A stretch of 64,000 bases of DNA from Scytolyngbya sp. HA4215-MV1 (GCA_019359045.1 JAHHIA010000002.1:490401-554400); one strand, 5' to 3'; shown: positions 44,681 through 53,696, counted from the first letter of the stretch. Made by a program: numbers and translations. Notes: generated by a model not told the origin, from the letters alone.

Positions 44681-46606
44681 ATGAAGCAGTTCGATCGTTT
44701 AAATCTGGCAATGTTTAGCGGCAAGGGAGGGGTTGGCAAAACGACGCTTTCCTGTAGCTTTGCTTATTATTGGGCAAAGAAATTTCCAACTGAAAAGATT
44801 TTGCTCTTATCGACTGATCCGGCACATTCGTTGGGAGATGTCTTGCAACTGCCAGTTCACGAAGTACCCGAAGCCGTTTTAGAGCAGTCCAATCTGAAGG
44901 TGCAGGCACTGGATGCTCGTAACTTGCTGGAAGACTTTAAAGCAAAGTATGGTGAAGTTTTGGAACTGCTGGTTGAACGAGGCAGTTTCGTGCAAACCGA
45001 AGATTTGTCACCAGTTTGGGATTTGGGATTTCCTGGACTGGATGAATTAATGAGTATTTTGGAAATTCAACGCCTATTGTGTGAACATGCGGTCGATCGC
45101 ATTGTGGTAGATATGGCTCCCAGTGGTCACACACTGAACCTATTTGGCTTGATGGACTTCCTGGATCAATTTTTGAGTGCATTAGAGCTTTTTCAGGAAA
45201 AGCATCGGTTCATTAGCCAATCGTTTACAGGGCGTTATACCGCTGATGTGGCAGATCAGTTTTTGCAAGACATGAAAACTGATCTCATGAGGGGGCGACA
45301 ATTGCTGCAAAACCGGGATTTTACTGCCTGTCTGGTGGTGGCGATCGCCGAGCCCATGAGCCTGCTGGAAACCCAACGCTTTCTAGAAGCATTAGAAAAA
45401 TTGCACATCCCATTTGGTGGACTGTTTGTGAATCGGGTAGTGACGAACGCAGACTCATCGCCCCAAACTGGTAAGCCCAACCCTCAACCGCTACCGACTA
45501 CTGCTCGACTCGATCGCTACGCTGAGCAACAACAGTTGCTGCAAAAATTCACTGCCCTGACAGATGCTCAACCCCTCTTTACAGTGTTGCAGCAAGTCGA
45601 AGAACCAGTAGGGTTACCTGCACTGGCACACCTCCTGACCCAAGTTCAACCGATTGAAGGGCATCTCAATCTAATTCAGCCGCCTGCGATCGTTTTTCCA
45701 GACCCAGTTCTCCCCAGTTTCAGTGATTTTGTCGTTGAGGGACGACAACTGATTTTAGTGGGCGGTAAGGGCGGTGTTGGTAAAACAACAGTAGCGGCAG
45801 CGATCGCCTGGGGCATGGCAGAAAAACATCCTGATCGCAGGATTCGGGTAATCTCGATCGATCCGGCTCATTCATTGGGGGATGCTTTGGGTCAAACACT
45901 GGGGCATCAGTCAATACAGCTCACGTCGAACCTGAGTGGACAAGAAGTCAATGCTGACTTCGTGCTGGATCAATTTCGGCAAGACTATCTTTGGGAACTT
46001 GCAGAGATGATGAGTGGCGAATCTGGCAATGCAGAAAGTACGCTCAAAATTGCTTATGGACCTGAAGCCTGGCGCAAAATTGTTGCTCAAGCTTTGCCCG
46101 GAATTGACGAAATCCTTTCCCTCATCACTGTAATGGAATTGCTGGAATCCAAAGCGCAGGATTTGATTATTTTAGATACGGCACCCACTGGACATCTGCT
46201 GCGTTTCTTGGAAATGCCTTCGGCATTGGGAGACTGGCTCGCCTGGATCTTTAAGCTCTGGATTAAGTATCAAGATGTGTTGGGAAGAACTGAGTTTATG
46301 GGGCGGTTACGAACCTTACGCCAGCGGGTGATGCAGGCACAGAAAAAGCTGAGAGATGCTCAGTACACCGAATTCATTGGGGTCGTGCAGGCGCAATCTG
46401 CAATTACCGCCGAAGCGCAGCGATTATCAGCCTCCCTGGACAAGATGGGAATTGCCCAACGCTATATTGTGCATAACCGTTATGAAAGGGGACAACTGCT
46501 GCTCGGTGAATTGTTTATCGGCAAAACGATCGTCCACTTACCACAATTACCCCGTTCCATTGCTCCTTTAGAAAGAATTATTGGGGCAGCAAGCTTGTTA
46601 TTTTAG
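44681..46606 (+). CDS. Tandem ArsA/Get3-like ATPase, divergent from the gvp cluster
   Basis: About 641 residues from the ATG at 44681; a GTG at 44660 is possible. It holds two complete ArsA/Get3 P-loop domains, each with a deviant Walker A: GKGGVGKTT at 14-22, and again near residue 363. DPAHSLGD switch-I motifs (near 48 and 400) and APSGHT/APTGHLLR segments (near 147 and 504) follow. The metal-binding Cys triad of arsenite pumps is absent and no arsB/arsR genes are near. A Get3-like membrane- or hydrophobic-protein targeting role is therefore more likely than arsenite export. It is 142 bp from, and divergent to, the CDC48-like gene, so a shared promoter region is likely. A link to GvpA handling is inference. 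Confidence 0.9.
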   Translation: MKQFDRLNLAMFSGKGGVGKTTLSCSFAYYWAKKFPTEKILLLSTDPAHSLGDVLQLPVHEVPEAVLEQSNLKVQALDARNLLEDFKAKYGEVLELLVERGSFVQTEDLSPVWDLGFPGLDELMSILEIQRLLCEHAVDRIVVDMAPSGHTLNLFGLMDFLDQFLSALELFQEKHRFISQSFTGRYTADVADQFLQDMKTDLMRGRQLLQNRDFTACLVVAIAEPMSLLETQRFLEALEKLHIPFGGLFVNRVVTNADSSPQTGKPNPQPLPTTARLDRYAEQQQLLQKFTALTDAQPLFTVLQQVEEPVGLPALAHLLTQVQPIEGHLNLIQPPAIVFPDPVLPSFSDFVVEGRQLILVGGKGGVGKTTVAAAIAWGMAEKHPDRRIRVISIDPAHSLGDALGQTLGHQSIQLTSNLSGQEVNADFVLDQFRQDYLWELAEMMSGESGNAESTLKIAYGPEAWRKIVAQALPGIDEILSLITVMELLESKAQDLIILDTAPTGHLLRFLEMPSALGDWLAWIFKLWIKYQDVLGRTEFMGRLRTLRQRVMQAQKKLRDAQYTEFIGVVQAQSAITAEAQRLSASLDKMGIAQRYIVHNRYERGQLLLGELFIGKTIVHLPQLPRSIAPLERIIGAASLLF

Positions 46607-46797
46607 AGAGTTTTGGCCCAACAATTTGGGCACTGTAAATCGATTTGGAGCGGTAGAGGATGCCTATTGCAAAAGCGATAAGCGGTATGAGTTTTGTAAA
46701 AGTGGGCTGAAGCTGACGAGAGATGGCATGTCAATCAAAAAGCTGAGTTTGTACGTTATTCTAAAATTCGCTAAGAACGTCCAAGGAAGTTTTAATT

Positions 46798-47622
46798 ATG
46801 GCAGGCGAGCCAATTCCAGTTCTGGTCAACGGTGCAGCGGGAAAAATGGGGCGTGAGGTGATCAAAGCCATCGCTCAGGCAGAAGACATGGTGTTGATGG
46901 GTGCGGTCGATCGCAGCCCTCAGGTTCAGGGGCAAGATGCCGGAGAACTGGCAGGGATTGCTCCGCTAGAGGTGCCCATTACCAATGATTTTCAACCCAT
47001 GCTGGCATTTGTCTCGCAAGAAAAGCTGCCTGGTGTGATGGTGGACTTTACCCATCCTGATTCGGTGTTTGAGAATGTGCGTTCCGCGATCGCCTATGGA
47101 GTGCGTCCCGTGATTGGCACGACGGGACTTAGCCCAGAACAGATTCAAGACCTGGCAGAATTTGCCGATAAAGCCAGCACAGGCTGTGTAATTGCCCCCA
47201 ACTTCTCGATCGGGATGGTGCTACTTCAGCAGGCTGCTATCCAGGCTTCCCAATACTTCGACCATGTCGAAATCATTGAATTGCACCACAACCAAAAGGC
47301 AGATGCTCCCAGTGGAACTGCTTTGCAAACCGCTCAATTGCTGGCAGAAATGGGCAAAACCTTCAATCCTGCTTCGGTTCAGGAAACCGAAAAGCTAGCT
47401 GGAGCCAGAGGCAGTTTAGCAGCAGAAGGGATTCGTATCCATAGTGTGCGGTTGCCTGGACTCATTGCTCATCAAGAAGTTATTTTTGGTGCATCCGGGC
47501 AAGTTTATACCTTACGACACGATACCAGCGATCGCGCTTGCTACATGCCTGGTGTATTGTTAGCAGTTCGCAAGGTCGTGCAGTTGAAATCTCTGGTCTA
47601 TGGATTAGAGAAAATCCTCTAA
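46798..47622 (+). CDS. dapB: 4-hydroxy-tetrahydrodipicolinate reductase
   Basis: 274 residues. It reduces the product of DapA with NAD(P)H in the lysine/diaminopimelate pathway. The Rossmann motif [14 protein letters not shown] is at 10-23, the catalytic-region motif [15 protein letters not shown] near 160-174, and the C-terminal [15 protein letters not shown] completes the family pattern. AAGGAAG precedes the ATG. Monocistronic, with a 190-bp non-coding gap after the ArsA-like gene. Confidence 0.97.
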   Translation: MAGEPIPVLVNGAAGKMGREVIKAIAQAEDMVLMGAVDRSPQVQGQDAGELAGIAPLEVPITNDFQPMLAFVSQEKLPGVMVDFTHPDSVFENVRSAIAYGVRPVIGTTGLSPEQIQDLAEFADKASTGCVIAPNFSIGMVLLQQAAIQASQYFDHVEIIELHHNQKADAPSGTALQTAQLLAEMGKTFNPASVQETEKLAGARGSLAAEGIRIHSVRLPGLIAHQEVIFGASGQVYTLRHDTSDRACYMPGVLLAVRKVVQLKSLVYGLEKIL

Positions 47623-47752
47623 TTACTCATTGTGCGAGATCGGCAAAAGGTTAGAAGCCGCAGTCGCCTGGGGCAGATTCCCAGGTAGGAGGAAGACACC
47701 TTGCGACCCACTGGTTACTCTTCCTAATCCCTTCATCCTTCCCATTTCCTTT

Positions 47753-47793
47753 AAAAAAAATTGCCTGACTCTATAAGCCCCCAGAGTCAGGCA
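47753..47793 (-). terminator. Rho-independent terminator reading on the minus strand
   Basis: TGCCTGACTCT (47762-47772) pairs perfectly with 47783-47793 around a 10-nt loop. AAAAAAAA at 47753-47760 on the plus strand becomes a T8 run on the minus strand. Only the minus-strand orientation has the T-tract, yet no minus-strand gene lies upstream of it (the next is cobH, beyond the plus-strand gene at 48476-49225). It may end a small RNA from 47.8-48.4 kb, or serve dapB weakly in the other direction. Confidence 0.7.
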
Positions 47794-48229
47794 GTCTACC
47801 TGTAAGGACGCTTTCCTAGCCAGAAAAACCAAATCAACTCAGTTGCCCCCTAGTTGTTCAGTTTTTCTGAGCGCGTTCCTCAGATGTATCTTAATTCTGC
47901 GGCAACTTTTTGCCAAATACCTCGGCACAAATATGGATATTTTGTAGGAAGATGCCTTGTCGATAGGACGGCTAAAACCGTATTTCCTCTGATCTGCAGA
48001 ATCTGGAGTTCGATTCTTTTGGATTGTAGATTCTGGATTGTGGATTTTGGCAGCGTTGCTGACTCAGCTTCTCAGCCATTTATTTACCATGATCACCTGG
48101 ATATGCTCCTAGTCCAATTGTGCAATTGGGATTACGGCATTTGTTGTCCGGCAAGCGTCAGCACTGAACTGAGATCAATGCCTCAAAATCTGCTTGAATT
48201 GCCCTGCCAGTGGGTTATGTTGTAGACAT
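47794..48229. other. Non-coding stretch with a nested hairpin
   Basis: This 440-bp part of the 850-bp gap between dapB and the 48.5-kb gene has no believable ORF. At 47821-47869 the 9-bp arms CAGAAAAAC and GTTTTTCTG enclose a smaller CAACT/AGTTG stem, which could be part of a minus-strand RNA ending at the terminator at 47753. At 48021-48050 there are short imperfect GGATTGTAGATTCT/GGATTGTGGATTTT direct repeats. Confidence 0.4.
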
Positions 48230-48302
48230 GTTGTTGGTATTTTTGAAAGCTTTGCTCAGCAAAGCTTTCAAAAATACCAACAACACCTTTGAAGCACTAC
48301 TT
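48210..48302. repeat. Dispersed hairpin repeat, copy 2
   Basis: A perfect 27-bp inverted repeat (48230-48256 and 48258-48284) with a single C at the centre (48257). Outer arms GTTGTTGGTATTTTTGAAA are the same as copy 1 at 7.5 kb; the inner GCTTTGCT is the same as copy 3. The left flank GTTATGTTGTAGACAT and right flank ACCTTTGAAGCACTAC match copy 1 with single changes. Confidence 0.85.
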
Positions 48303-48475
48303 GCCAGTGCTAGGCTCGTAGAAGTCGATTGGTCAATTTTGAATTGTAGAAGTACAAATTGAATTGCTACCAAGATTTGTCTGTCAGGAAATGACAACAC
48401 TTGGTGCCGATGCTGCAAAACTCGCGACAATACATGCACAATCCTGAATGTTTTTGGTGAAACCAGTTCTCATCT

Positions 48476-49225
48476 ATGATGATCCCGCTGACCCGTAAGA
48501 AGTTTGAAGATCTGATCCCTTTAATCGCCACCGGGGCTCAGTATGTTTATTACTGGGGCAAACTCCCAGATTTTCTACGACGATTACTTTTTTCAGTCGT
48601 GGGGGTCGTGCTGGTGCTCTGGCTGGGTAGCTTTCTGGGAGAAGGTGGCAGTTTGCTACGGTTTGTTTTGGGGATTACAACTGGATTTTATTGGTTATGG
48701 GGACCCGTACTATGGGCAAGCCTCAGAAATGCTGAATGTCGGAAGTTTCAATATAGCGGCTTTTGGCAAGGGCGGGTACTGGATATGTATATTACGGAGG
48801 AGTTGATCGGCAAGGAGGAGACGGTTAACAAGCGGGGTGAATTGGTCATTGTAGAAAACCGGGAACGCCGGCTAAATTTGCAAGTTGGGGATGAATCAGG
48901 CTTTACCGACACCATTCAGGTGCCGCTCAAGCGCAATCATCAGGCGATCGCACCGGGGGATATTGCCCAGATGGTGGTGATGTCTTACCGGGGTGACTTA
49001 GGTAAAATTGCCAAAACGACCGACATCTACATCTTGAGTCACGATCTTTGGGTTAGCGATTATCCCTACTTGCAACGAGATGTATTTGTTGATGTCAGTC
49101 GTCAACTCAAGTCACGCACCCGTGACAAGTTTGGAGATGAGCCACGAGCAAAACGCCCTTCTAGACAGCGTCAACAGCCGCGTAGGAAGCCATCAAATGC
49201 AGAGATGGAAGATTATTGGACTTAG
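48476..49225 (+). CDS. Conserved cyanobacterial membrane protein, function unknown
   Basis: 249 residues (ATG at 48476 or 48479). Two to three hydrophobic segments lie in the first 90 residues (LLFSVVGVVLVLWLGSFLG, LLRFVLGITTGFYWLWGPVLWA). A soluble beta-rich region follows (RVLDMYITEELIGKEE, LNLQVGDESGFTDTIQVPLK, DIAQMVVMSY) and then a strongly basic tail (KRPSRQRQQPRRKP). Similar proteins are sometimes labelled phosphate ABC permease, but no transporter motif is visible. The 3' end overlaps the cobH stop by 4 bp on the opposite strand. Confidence 0.88.
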   Translation: MMIPLTRKKFEDLIPLIATGAQYVYYWGKLPDFLRRLLFSVVGVVLVLWLGSFLGEGGSLLRFVLGITTGFYWLWGPVLWASLRNAECRKFQYSGFWQGRVLDMYITEELIGKEETVNKRGELVIVENRERRLNLQVGDESGFTDTIQVPLKRNHQAIAPGDIAQMVVMSYRGDLGKIAKTTDIYILSHDLWVSDYPYLQRDVFVDVSRQLKSRTRDKFGDEPRAKRPSRQRQQPRRKPSNAEMEDYWT

Positions 49226-49851
49226 CCAACGCTGTTGTTCTCACGCCCGTATGCTTGCCATGCCAGATCCACGAGTCCGTTCACGATCGCCGACGCAACT
49301 ACTGCACTCCCCTTGCGCCCTTCAATGCGGATATGAGGCACGAGCGAGTCTTCCAGTCGTTGCTTGGTCTCAGCTACATCCAAAAAACCAGAAGGGGTGC
49401 CAACCACCAGTGCCGGACGAATCTCTTCTGCCTGGATCAAGTCAACGATGGCTGAGAGGGCAGTTTGTGCCTGTCCAATTACAAAAATTCCTTCAGGATA
49501 ACGTCGTGCCAGGGTCTCAATTCCCCAAGCAGCACGGGTCTTGTCCTTCTGAGGGCGGGTCAGTGCTTCCATGCTGCAATAGACGGGGTTCGCAAAGGTA
49601 TTTTGAATATTAGACGTAATGCCGACCTGCACCATGGGAACATCGACCACAATGGTGGTTCGGGCTGCTAAGGCAGCAGCGCCCGATTGAAGTGCCAGGT
49701 CTGAAAAACGAATCAGAGATTTGTACTCAAAGTCTGCGGTTGTGTAGATGACTCGCCGCACAATTTCGTATTCTGCGGGCGAAAAAGCATGTTCACCGAT
49801 TTCGCGATCGATAATTGCCAAACTTTGAGCATCGGTTGTGTGCCATTCCAT
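49222..49851 (-). CDS. cobH: Precorrin-8X methylmutase (CobH/CbiC)
   Basis: 209 residues. It moves the methyl group from C-11 to C-12 to give hydrogenobyrinate/cobyrinate in B12 biosynthesis. Family marks are EYEIVRRVIYTTADFEYKSLIRF, VVDVPMVQVGI, a central FVIGQAQTALSAIVDLI and PALVVGTPSGFLDVAETK. The ATG at 49851 (MEWHTTDAQSLAIIDREIG) matches the family N terminus. It stands alone here rather than in a cob cluster. Confidence 0.95.
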   Translation of the reverse strand: MEWHTTDAQSLAIIDREIGEHAFSPAEYEIVRRVIYTTADFEYKSLIRFSDLALQSGAAALAARTTIVVDVPMVQVGITSNIQNTFANPVYCSMEALTRPQKDKTRAAWGIETLARRYPEGIFVIGQAQTALSAIVDLIQAEEIRPALVVGTPSGFLDVAETKQRLEDSLVPHIRIEGRKGSAVVASAIVNGLVDLAWQAYGRENNSVG

Positions 49852-50205
49852 TACAACTTGGGGGGTAGACGGCTGAAATTGTCCGGCGCAATTCTCTGTT
49901 CCGGTGCAATTGATTGGATCTCTTGCGTCTGGGTGAGCGATACTAAAGCTCCAGCCGAAATCAAAGCTGCCGATTTTTAGACAAATTTAGGAAGTATATA
50001 ATGATACTCCTTTGATCTGCTTACGGAAGAGCCAATTGATGAAAAGTGGTGAACTCGATTTAGTGCACAACTTTCACCTGAATGATATCCCAAACGATCT
50101 GCTGATATTTTGGAAAGCTTCATTTAAGCAACCTTCCCAAAATATCAAGTAGTTGTCCGAACAGAACCTAATCAAACCGAACCCGATCGCTGAGTTTTGG
50201 GGGAT
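49852..50205. other. Intergenic region with a possible fourth, divergent hairpin repeat
   Basis: 354 bp without a gene, upstream of cobH. At 50103-50147 an 11-bp stem TGATATTTTGG with CCAAAATATCA encloses a second AAG/CTT stem and a GCTT/AAGC tip. The layout, and a GTTCTGTTCGGACAACT flank in reverse orientation, recall the repeat at 7.5, 25.7 and 48.2 kb, but the identity is low. TATATAATG at about 49995-50003 could be a promoter -10. Confidence 0.45.
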
Positions 50206-51030
50206 TTAAGTTTCGGAAGTGCTGGATTGATTCATCACAGCAGAAAGGTAAGCGACCAAAGCGCCAATGAGAAAACCCGACACATTCCGAATTAAAGGTA
50301 ACCATTCAGAAGTGCGGGAGACAACCGGACCAATCCCAAACGCAATGAATAGAATGCCCCACAGTGGCGAAAAAATTAAAGCCCATTGCCAGGCAACGAT
50401 TTGACCTTCTTTACGGGGCTGGGCGGCAAACCCCATCACCAGACCTCCCACGACTGACGTAACCAGCGTGAGAATCCATTGTTCTCTCGGTAAACCGGGT
50501 ACGACCCGGCATCCTCCCTGCCGCAAGCATCCTTGAATTGAGGCTAGGGCTTCGAGAATAGATTCATCTTCGCCATGCTCTCGCACGAAGAATTGATTGC
50601 CAAAGCGAGTCTGTAACTCAATCCAAAAGGTTCGCGGTAACAGAGGATAAACAGCATCTCCGACGCTAAAGTTCAACAGGTTGCCCCCACGAGGATCTGC
50701 AACCAGGAGAATACTTTTTTCATCTAATCCCCAAAATTTTTTTACAGCCAAGCCAGGAGTACGATCGAACTGAGTTAATACTCTCAGTTTCCAGCCAGTT
50801 TCAGCTTCAAAGGTTTCTAAATTTTTGGATAAATCTTTTTCTTGGATACTGGTCAAAGATTTTGCCAGATCGATGATTGGAGTGGGAACTGCAGGTAATA
50901 AATCTGGATTGTTATAGGCATAGGCGGTTGACGAATTGCCCAGGCTGCCGATCGGACTAAGCCAAACCGACAAAGCCAGAAAAAGAATGGCAATAGAAGC
51001 TGAAAGTCTTTGATAAAAAGCGTGATGCAT
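50206..51030 (-). CDS. psb32: TPM-domain protein, Psb32-like photosystem II repair factor
   Basis: 274 residues. A signal peptide (basic start, hydrophobic IAILFLALSVWLSPIGSLG, likely cleavage near AYA) is followed by a TPM (TLP18.3) domain over about 45-175 (IIDLAKSLTSIQEKDLSKNLETFEAETGWKLRVLTQ, then GDAVYPLLPRTFWIELQTRFG). Two C-terminal membrane helices follow (WILTLVTSVVGGLVMGFAA, WALIFSPLWGILFIAFGIG). Psb32 of Synechocystis has this layout, sits in the thylakoid and protects or speeds repair of photosystem II. Psb32 rather than another TPM protein is by domain order and cyanobacterial context. Confidence 0.85.
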   Translation of the reverse strand: MHHAFYQRLSASIAILFLALSVWLSPIGSLGNSSTAYAYNNPDLLPAVPTPIIDLAKSLTSIQEKDLSKNLETFEAETGWKLRVLTQFDRTPGLAVKKFWGLDEKSILLVADPRGGNLLNFSVGDAVYPLLPRTFWIELQTRFGNQFFVREHGEDESILEALASIQGCLRQGGCRVVPGLPREQWILTLVTSVVGGLVMGFAAQPRKEGQIVAWQWALIFSPLWGILFIAFGIGPVVSRTSEWLPLIRNVSGFLIGALVAYLSAVMNQSSTSET

Positions 51031-51261
51031 GGGCGATCGCGATTCAGGTTTAAATACAAGAACAGTGGAACGGTTTCAAACTGCGTGTTACAACCGTTCA
51101 CCCAAAGATAACTTTTCTTTACAGTTGTTAATCTTAATCTAATACTACGAAGCTTTTGTCTGTGCCGTCAATCGCCCAGACAAGGATGCTGTGATTTGGG
51201 GATCATTGCTCACAGGGGGGAGCGGTGCAAAAATATCACCTCTGTCTGTGATATGCCCCTT

Positions 51262-51888
51262 TTATGGACGATAAGGAGGGGGGGGAAGCGATTCAGGATC
51301 GGTGTCTGCCCAAAGTGTCTCTAGATTTTCCGACTTCCAGGTTTCTACTGCTTCCAGTGTGGCTTCTGGAGATTGCTCTTTTTGAAAAGATTCATCTTCT
51401 AACTTAGAACGATGAGTATTGCTGGTTGCAGAGGCTGACTCGAAGTGCGTTGAGAATTCGGTGGTGGGATGGGCGATTGGGAGAAACCGATCGTTCGCTC
51501 GACGCATCGTCGAGTTATTTTTTTGAGAACGAGTAAAACTTTTCCAGGCAGCTTTGACTCCCACTAACACACTGCGAGTGGTGGTGCGAACTCGACTTGC
51601 CTGCTTCTTAACCCCTGTAATGCTCTGATCGACCTGTTTAACCACCTGTCCGGCACTTTGGACACCCTGGCTGACATCATCGGTCAGATTACTGATTTCA
51701 ATCCCAGTTAAACGAATGGCTTCTAACGTTGGCGGAAATTCTCGCTTCAAGGTATCAAATAGCTTTTCGGCACTGCGAGCGGCTCTTGCCAAATCGCGCA
51801 ATGCGGGGATTGCAACCGCTAGAACAATGGTCAGACTGACGGTTACGAAGAGAAAGGAAAGGATTAGCCAAAAAAGAGGATCAGTCAC
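51262..51888 (-). CDS. Membrane-anchored helical protein (DUF948-like)
   Basis: About 208 residues from a GTG at 51888 (VTDPLFWLILSFLFVT), chosen because the longer frame runs back through the upstream ytxH-like gene. One N-terminal membrane helix is followed by a long helical, coiled-coil-like cytoplasmic region (LARAARSAEKLFDTLKREFPPTLEAI, GVQSAGQVVKQVDQSITGVKK) and a disordered, Pro-rich tail. This resembles general-stress DUF948 proteins. The gap to the ytxH-like gene is 10 bp, so they are one operon. Confidence 0.8.
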   Translation of the reverse strand: MTDPLFWLILSFLFVTVSLTIVLAVAIPALRDLARAARSAEKLFDTLKREFPPTLEAIRLTGIEISNLTDDVSQGVQSAGQVVKQVDQSITGVKKQASRVRTTTRSVLVGVKAAWKSFTRSQKNNSTMRRANDRFLPIAHPTTEFSTHFESASATSNTHRSKLEDESFQKEQSPEATLEAVETWKSENLETLWADTDPESLPPPPYRP

Positions 51889-51898
51889 AAGACTTTGC

Positions 51899-52252
51899 CT
51901 ATCGCACGCGATCGCGAATTGAGGGGTGTACTTCGGGGGGTGCCGCAACATCAGCCTCCCCAGTCGCCTGCCGAGCGCGTTGGGTTGCTTCAATTCCCGT
52001 GGCGATCGCCTCCTTCAGGCGAACAAGGGTGCCATCCCAGCGCTTCAACGCCGATTCTGAAAGGCGGTCAGCCTGTATTTGCACACTGGTGGTCAGATCT
52101 TCTGCCAGCTCTGGCAAGGCTTCTGCTGATTTTTTGAGCAACTGGCGAGTTTCTCGACCCGCACGAGGAGCGATCAGCAACCCTGTCACTGCACCAATGA
52201 CAGTCCCGATCATCAACCCTCCAATAAATGAACCAGAGCGATTATTTGACAT
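51899..52252 (-). CDS. YtxH-domain protein
   Basis: 117 residues with a glycine-rich N-terminal membrane segment (FIGGLMIGTVIGAVTGLLIAP) followed by RAGRETRQLLKKSAEALPELAE, the YtxH signature, and a helical tail. Such proteins are linked with general stress and envelope functions. Operon partner of the DUF948-like gene, as in many bacteria. Confidence 0.88.
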   Translation of the reverse strand: MSNNRSGSFIGGLMIGTVIGAVTGLLIAPRAGRETRQLLKKSAEALPELAEDLTTSVQIQADRLSESALKRWDGTLVRLKEAIATGIEATQRARQATGEADVAAPPEVHPSIRDRVR

Positions 52253-52457
52253 AGCTTGGCTTACACCTTGTCTTAATCAGAACCTTTGTCTCAAACAGAA
52301 TCAACACGCCAGCTTGAAACCTGACACTACACTTTAGCCTAACCCAATGCTCTACTGCTTAAGGTTCTGCCGATTCTCAGAATATTTTTATCTCAGCTTG
52401 AAACACTGCGCTACGAGATGACTACAGAAAGCCTAAGACTGGACAAGTTCAAGCCAT

Positions 52458-52808
52458 CTAATTTCCTCTGTAAGAAGTTTTAAGTGATGGTTTAGCGTTT
52501 CGCAGCAGTACCGATTTCCTGGCCCAGAGCGTCCGTCCCAAATTGACTAAAACCAGAATCTGTTGAAGTCGTTGGAGCTGAATTTGCAAATTTTGATACT
52601 GTTGTTGCAGCCTGTACGATCCCGATTGCCCCTTCAAAATTGCGTCTGGCGCTGAGTGCAATACCTGATAAATGACTTGCTCAACATAAAGCAAGGTGTC
52701 TATGACTCGTGCCAGAGTCCGCCGAAGTTGCCGGAGTTTCCAGGCAACCCATAGGCAAATCAATGCCAGAAGCACATTGATGATCAGAACAACGGTCAGC
52801 AGCAGCAT
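52458..52808 (-). CDS. Small single-pass membrane protein with a coiled coil
   Basis: 116 residues. The N-terminal helix LLLTVVLIINVLLALICLWVAW is a membrane anchor. It is followed by a basic segment (KLRQLRRTLARVIDT), a Gln/Leu-rich coiled coil (RLQQQYQNLQIQLQRLQQI) and a basic end. No family name is recognised. It is similar in style to the two genes downstream of it and may belong to the same envelope-associated set, but a 205-bp gap separates them. Confidence 0.8.
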   Translation of the reverse strand: MLLLTVVLIINVLLALICLWVAWKLRQLRRTLARVIDTLLYVEQVIYQVLHSAPDAILKGQSGSYRLQQQYQNLQIQLQRLQQILVLVNLGRTLWARKSVLLRNAKPSLKTSYRGN

Positions 52809-52907
52809 GGAATATTCTCTGACGGCGATTTGTTTCTCAAGACTGGCAGTTCAATCCTTGAAAGCCTATTCTTTGAGTTCATCATAGCGGTGAACTTGGC
52901 AGGGATT

Positions 52908-53513
52908 TCAGAAAAACAGTTTCCAGAATTCTAGATAGCGAGCCACTAATAAACCCGCGATAAATCCAAACAGGTGCCCTTCCCAGGCGACTCTTTTGTT
53001 GGATGGTAGAAACCCTTGCAAAAATGCGCCGCCTTCGTACGCAACCAGCATCACTAGCATCATGACGGTGAGGAGCAGAGATAGCCCGTTGCGTTCAAAG
53101 TAACCTCGTAGAAGGAGAAATCCACCATAGCCATAAATGACGCCACTGGCACCAATGTAAATGGCATTGGCTCTGCCTAACAGCCAGGACGCGAAGCCTT
53201 CAAGAAGCATGATCACGATCGAAACGAGTACAAAGTCACTGATGCCTCGTAACAATACCAGCCCTCCCAACATAAAAAAGGCACCCGTATTGCCCGGCAG
53301 GTGCCCTAAACTGTCTTTCTCCGTACTATGCAAAAAGGGAGCCAGGGGTATCCCAATTAACCCAGTCAGGACACGTGGACGAATTCCCAAAGTATTGAGT
53401 GCACCTCCCATCAAAAAATTATAAAAGTGCACAATCCAGGTGGATGCGGCAATGGTGCCCAGGACGGCAACTCGATCGATCAGTGAATCAGCACTTCCCG
53501 GTAAGACTTCCAT
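52908..53513 (-). CDS. Rhomboid-family intramembrane protein, catalytic dyad present
   Basis: 201 residues with six hydrophobic segments. The rhomboid GASG box is at 121-124 (Ser123, in IYIGASGVIYGYGG), and His180 (AWEGHLFGFIAGLLVARY) provides the second catalytic residue, in the usual helix-4/helix-6 arrangement. An active serine protease is therefore likely. Upstream HSTEKDSLGHLPGNTGAFFMLGG resembles the helix-2 region. Substrates are unknown. Monocistronic. Confidence 0.88.
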   Translation of the reverse strand: MEVLPGSADSLIDRVAVLGTIAASTWIVHFYNFLMGGALNTLGIRPRVLTGLIGIPLAPFLHSTEKDSLGHLPGNTGAFFMLGGLVLLRGISDFVLVSIVIMLLEGFASWLLGRANAIYIGASGVIYGYGGFLLLRGYFERNGLSLLLTVMMLVMLVAYEGGAFLQGFLPSNKRVAWEGHLFGFIAGLLVARYLEFWKLFF

Positions 53514-53696
53514 ACACTTTGATACCGTGCGATCGCGATTAAACTACAATCAAGTAATTTTGTTTTTAGAATTATGGCTTGTCTTTGGAATCGAGAACAA
53601 AAAATATTGAATAGGCAGGAAAAATAATTGGACTAAGCCCATCAGCCATTCTCGAGATCGCGGCTTAGACTGAACAAAGTTGGTTTAGAGTAATCC

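Noticed and set aside
44681-46606. Arsenite-pump ATPase (ArsA) for arsenic resistance
   Set aside because: No arsB, arsR or arsC neighbours and no ArsA-type Cys triad. The Get3-like reading with gas vesicle context fits better.
49080-49613. Plus-strand ORF of 177 residues over cobH
   Set aside because: It is antisense to cobH and in another frame of the 48.5-kb gene. Cys/Arg/Pro/Ser-rich composition marks a shadow frame.
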